Source: an uncultured Prevotellaceae bacterium
Lineage (GTDB): Bacteria; Bacteroidota; Bacteroidia; Bacteroidales; Bacteroidaceae
Assembly: GCA_947166345.1 (NCBI GenBank)
Contig: CAMVDU010000011.1
Coordinates: forward strand, 1 to 63,353
DNA length: 63,353 nt
Direction of reading: 5' to 3'
The first letter of the stretch is position 1. Every line of letters starts with the position of its first letter. The notes under the pieces were generated by a model. It ran no database searches. It had not been told where the DNA came from and saw only the letters and a list, made by a program, of their open reading frames with translations. This document shows positions 61,401 to 63,353 of the stretch, one piece after another. The translations under genes and the position numbers were made by a program.

Positions 61401-62811
61401 CAATAATAAGGGTTGTCTTGGCAGCGGTGAAGGTGAAAATGTTTACAGCCGTACGAGTATCAGTAAAGGTTATGTCACAGGCGATATCACTGGCTGCATT
61501 ATAGTTATCACCTCCAGCATAGCTGGCAGTAATGGTAACATCACCAGCTTTCAAACCAGTAACAACGCCACCAGAGGCTGTTGCGACGGTCTCATCGCTA
61601 GAAGTCCAAGTAACAGTAGGAGAAACGAGCGTTACTTTTGAATCATCCGACTTTAAAGCCTTAACCGTAGGAGTCAGCGTAACAGTGCGTCCATCCTTCA
61701 GGTCTTGAGCAACTGAGGTTTCGTCGAGTGTTAGCTCTGTGTTGGCTTTGTTCACAGTCACAGCGCAGTCTGCATATGATGCGGCATAGACGGTTGAGCC
61801 GGCATAAGATGCTCTAATTGTGGCTGAGCCAGGAGCTAAAGCCGTTACGACACCAGCATCACTAACGCTTACATGGTCAGAACCGCTGACAACACTCCAT
61901 GTTACGGCAGCGCCATCAATGGCTTCATCGTTATATTTTGGAGTACCTGTCAAGGTTTGGGTAGTACCGTCCAAAATATTAAAAGAAAGTTCTGTATTGT
62001 TCAAGGTAACGGTAGATGTGCCCTTTTGTACCTTGATTTTGTATTTTGCAGAACCTGCCATATAGGTTTCATTAGAAGCGCTCGAAGCTGTTATCGTAGC
62101 CGTACCCTCTTTGGTGCCGATAGTGATTGTTCCACTTTCAGCATCTACAGCAGCAACATCCTCATCGTTGGTGGCAAAAGCAACGGTCAGAGAATTAGGA
62201 TTTGACAAGGTTGGAGGAGTGAAAGAAGCGTCTGGAAGAACTGTGTAAGTTTCATTCTCATGAGTACCAAAAGTAAGACCTGCTGGGGTCTTGTATGCCT
62301 CATAGGTTATGGTATATGATCTGCAATAGAGAGAGTTTGCTGTTGCCTCAATTTTAATGATTACATCACTCTCACCACAAGCTATATTCAAATTGCTTTT
62401 TGTGACATCAACGTAAGATGTTGACCATGAACCGTACCAGTCAGATGTATTAAAACCTACTCCAGCACCTGCCGAACCAGCCAAATAGGAGAAAGAAGAA
62501 CCACCATTAGTTGAGTATGACAATTTTCCAGCGCCTTTACTAGTGTTTGACCTCATTCTCAACACAATTTGCGTTATCTTATAGCCATCCATACCTTTAA
62601 GTGTCAAGGTTTGGGCGTTTTCATTAGTTAACTGATTCATATCAGTATGCGAGGTAGAAAACGAGACCGTAACACCCGCTGGTGCCCCTGAAAAAGTACC
62701 AGCAGTAGTACTAGTTTGAGTAAATACCATATCTTCTGCCCACGCAGAATTAAAATATGCCCCCGCCAGTAGGACACAAATCAAAAGGAGATATTTGATG
62801 TGAAACTTCAT
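58408..62811 (-). CDS. giant T9SS-sorted Ig-like surface protein, 1467 residues
   Basis: A signal peptide (MKFHIKYLLLICVLLAGAY...AWA) is followed by three carbohydrate-binding-like beta sandwiches (about 27-170, 655-780 and 1170-1300) separated by about eight Big2-type Ig domains, each with a SSDEDVATVDE-like core and GTATITAS end. There is one InlB-type repeat (GQTFVGWYIA). The C-terminal domain (SGFGTFCYQYPLDL..., AVYDLQGRKVAQPTRGG) contains the T9SS sorting signal. Probably a long surface stalk with binding modules. Paralogue of the 53852-58114 protein. Domain counts are by eye. Confidence 0.85.
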   Translation of the reverse strand: MKFHIKYLLLICVLLAGAYFNSAWAEDMVFTQTSTTAGTFSGAPAGVTVSFSTSHTDMNQLTNENAQTLTLKGMDGYKITQIVLRMRSNTSKGAGKLSYSTNGGSSFSYLAGSAGAGVGFNTSDWYGSWSTSYVDVTKSNLNIACGESDVIIKIEATANSLYCRSYTITYEAYKTPAGLTFGTHENETYTVLPDASFTPPTLSNPNSLTVAFATNDEDVAAVDAESGTITIGTKEGTATITASSASNETYMAGSAKYKIKVQKGTSTVTLNNTELSFNILDGTTQTLTGTPKYNDEAIDGAAVTWSVVSGSDHVSVSDAGVVTALAPGSATIRASYAGSTVYAASYADCAVTVNKANTELTLDETSVAQDLKDGRTVTLTPTVKALKSDDSKVTLVSPTVTWTSSDETVATASGGVVTGLKAGDVTITASYAGGDNYNAASDIACDITFTDTRTAVNIFTFTAAKTTLIIGDEQATAITNDQTGWTAAYTYTSSDEDVATVDENGVITAVTKGTATITATLNISLSETGYKAGTTASKTIDITVTKPFHTATFSVNGNTDLTASVEEEQAITFPIAVETTPGDNEFAKVINGQTFVGWYIAEYSNASVAPEYVDASSANMGYGDVTYYAVFADYVAAVPDYVTDVLTPSGISNPSSYSNWSGKTATSSAVYAGHSTGGTSKIQINADNPKGIVSTTSGGRVSKVTLVWDNSTSSGRTVQVYGSNTAYTSSSDLFDNSKKGTLLGTIVYGTSTELNVTGDYKYVGLRSSANALYLSSVSIKWDKGTPAGYNNYTTDNRASAGIAFTNASVDVKLTSGYTGQALTNPNSLGVTYSSTDETVATVNSLTGVITELLKAGSTTITASYPGNATYKPAVASYDLNVTEKIPHGLAYAVTEVEKLTTDAAFTNTLTNGNSLAVSYSSSATGVATVNSSTGEVTIKGAGETTITATFAGDEDYEAGNASYTLTVSKATPTLAFASANATGREGKPFAGNALSNPASLTVAYSSSDEDVATVDEETGEISIVAGGTTTITASFAGNDTYLAANPSYTLKVLFAPTFTLSDQSVNYGKTYTVDEGDITGGAITVTSGNTAIATVDGLVITSAAVGAVEITVSTAEDETYDAGSATFNLTVNAPTGKTSTPGGKTTTFTDKDLHYSSGGVAWTASQSANSFESASSSRGVQFGAAIGEFTLSTSAITGVVTKVSMVLSTNGSGNTVSVKVGDTNFKYNNSSTLTLTDGDSKVERDFVGEASGTIVISCNDTKKSIYFKSITVYTKTNADVTIPSSGFGTFCYQYPLDLDLLDENAKAYIVTSVEGNNVTLKRITGTIKGGVPFILYGESGAHTLYTAESSSTVPASNMLVGTLAPTYITATNGDYTNFGMKSGKFVKAANGVMPANKAYLPVLTSSLGGGAREFNFIFDDDTTTGIRQTENLELRTENAVYDLQGRKVAQPTRGGLYIVNGRKVVIK
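58499..58526. repeat. in-frame 7-bp repeats before T9SS sorting domain
   Basis: TTCTCAG, TTCTAAG, TTCTAAG, TTCTCAG. They encode TENLELRTEN just before AVYDLQGRK, the same site as 53945-53979 but with an unrelated heptamer. Confidence 0.8.
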
Positions 62812-62873
62812 AATATTTACAATTTATAGCTTCTCTCTTCACGGCTGAAGGACGTCCTCGCCATTTCAGTTTG

Positions 62874-62941
62874 CAAAATTACAAAAAATTGAGAAAAGAA
62901 CAAAATAAATCGCAATATATTTTTTCTTCCGAGCAAAAGTA
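62874..62941 (-). promoter_or_regulatory. one or two promoters of the surface-protein operon
   Basis: On the minus strand TTTG at 62904-62901, 19 nt, TAATTTTG at 62881-62874. A second -7 box TACTTTTG lies at 62941-62934. The segment 62902-62943 recurs imperfectly at 62984-63025 (82 bp apart); the second copy has a degenerate -7 box. Confidence 0.65.
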
Positions 62942-63047
62942 TTATAGAGCGCAAGTCAGAGATACAATAGTTGAGAGATGAATAAAATAAAACGGCATTT
63001 ATTTTTTCTTTCGAGCGGAAGTGTTTTTACTCTTTTCGGACAACAGG

Positions 63048-63267
63048 CGTCTCTCGCCCCTACCAAGGAGCGTCTCGGAGCATCGCAAGGAGACGCTCCT
63101 TGCTGACCACCGTCTTACCCCTTGCTCACCAAGGAGACGCTCGGCGCCCTCCACCGAGACGCTCCTTGCTCGAGGGTACCTTTTTCACTCCAAAAAAGTG
63201 CGTCACTTTCTTGGAGAGAATGACGCACTTTCTTGAAGAATCTGCGTCACTCTCTCGGAAAGGTTTT
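63048..63267. repeat. second 22-bp-period intergenic array
   Basis: Ten consecutive 22-bp units start at 63048, 63070, 63092, 63114, 63136, 63158, 63180, 63202, 63224 and 63246. The first six share GACGCTCCTTGC and CCAAGGA words; the last three share CACTTTCTTG. AAAGTGCGTCAC at 63196-63207 is also in the array before cysK. The region 62942-63353 has no gene; after 63267 nothing recognisable is seen. Confidence 0.75.
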
Positions 63268-63353
63268 TCTTGTAAGATTGCAAAAAATTTAATGTTTGGG
63301 TTCTACGTCAATTTGGGTGGTAATTCCAGTCCCATTTCATGCTACTATAGAGG

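Overview
The window looks like a chromosomal segment of a Bacteroidales bacterium, most likely Prevotella or a close relative. At least ten genes are preceded by the Bacteroidetes -7 box TAnnTTTG, often with TTTG or TTGG 19-20 nt upstream. Shine-Dalgarno sites are not evident. The window also carries gldH, type IX secretion (T9SS) sorting domains, GH97 and the purH/mreBCD/mrdA/rodA order. No tRNA, rRNA, prophage, integrase or CRISPR array was recognised.

Layout. 0.4-4.3 kb: a PhoB/PhoR-like two-component pair facing a Na/phosphate symporter whose promoter carries three direct repeats spaced exactly 11 bp. 4.4-11.1 kb: an unknown protein, an M13 peptidase, a GH97 glycosidase divergent from a GH53 galactanase, and ispD. 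11.3-19.2 kb: TonB receptor, secreted HMA metal-binding protein, second TonB receptor, LuxR-type regulator, metY, then cysK behind an unusual repeat-filled region. 19.2-25.2 kb: a small alanine-rich secreted protein, dnaE and a HerA-type ATPase. 25.3-39.1 kb: an LPS block with waaA, lpxL, kdsB, a GT90, a GT2/GT4 chimera, a GT9, two sulfatase-fold phosphoethanolamine-type transferases, two GT2 enzymes, a Kdo-kinase-like protein and a PAP2 phosphatase. 39.2-43.0 kb: metF, holB, ricT, gldH. 43.0-49.6 kb, minus strand: a lone IMP cyclohydrolase domain and mreB, mreC, mreD, mrdA, rodA. 49.8-63.3 kb: accessory region with a RAYT-like HUH protein fused to a second domain, a Bro-N/Fic protein, and three T9SS-exported surface proteins, each followed by a tiny MKKxYxxP...W(D/E)D protein.

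The most unusual property is a layered system of short periodic DNA. (i) Two intergenic arrays with a strict 22-bp period (about 17.9-18.07 kb and 63.05-63.27 kb) share the 12-mer AAAGTGCGTCAC. (ii) Seven-bp tandem repeats of many different sequences sit at gene junctions, often overlapping start or stop codons, and also in frame just before two T9SS sorting domains. (iii) Nine-bp tandem repeats of two families (TCCGGANNN and CCCATWRGA) lie in frame inside dnaE, holB, a HerA-type ATPase and ispD, read in different frames or strands, plus one intergenic copy. The second candidate system is the repeated pairing of T9SS surface protein and small acidic-tailed protein. All functional statements are inferred from sequence; no searches were run.
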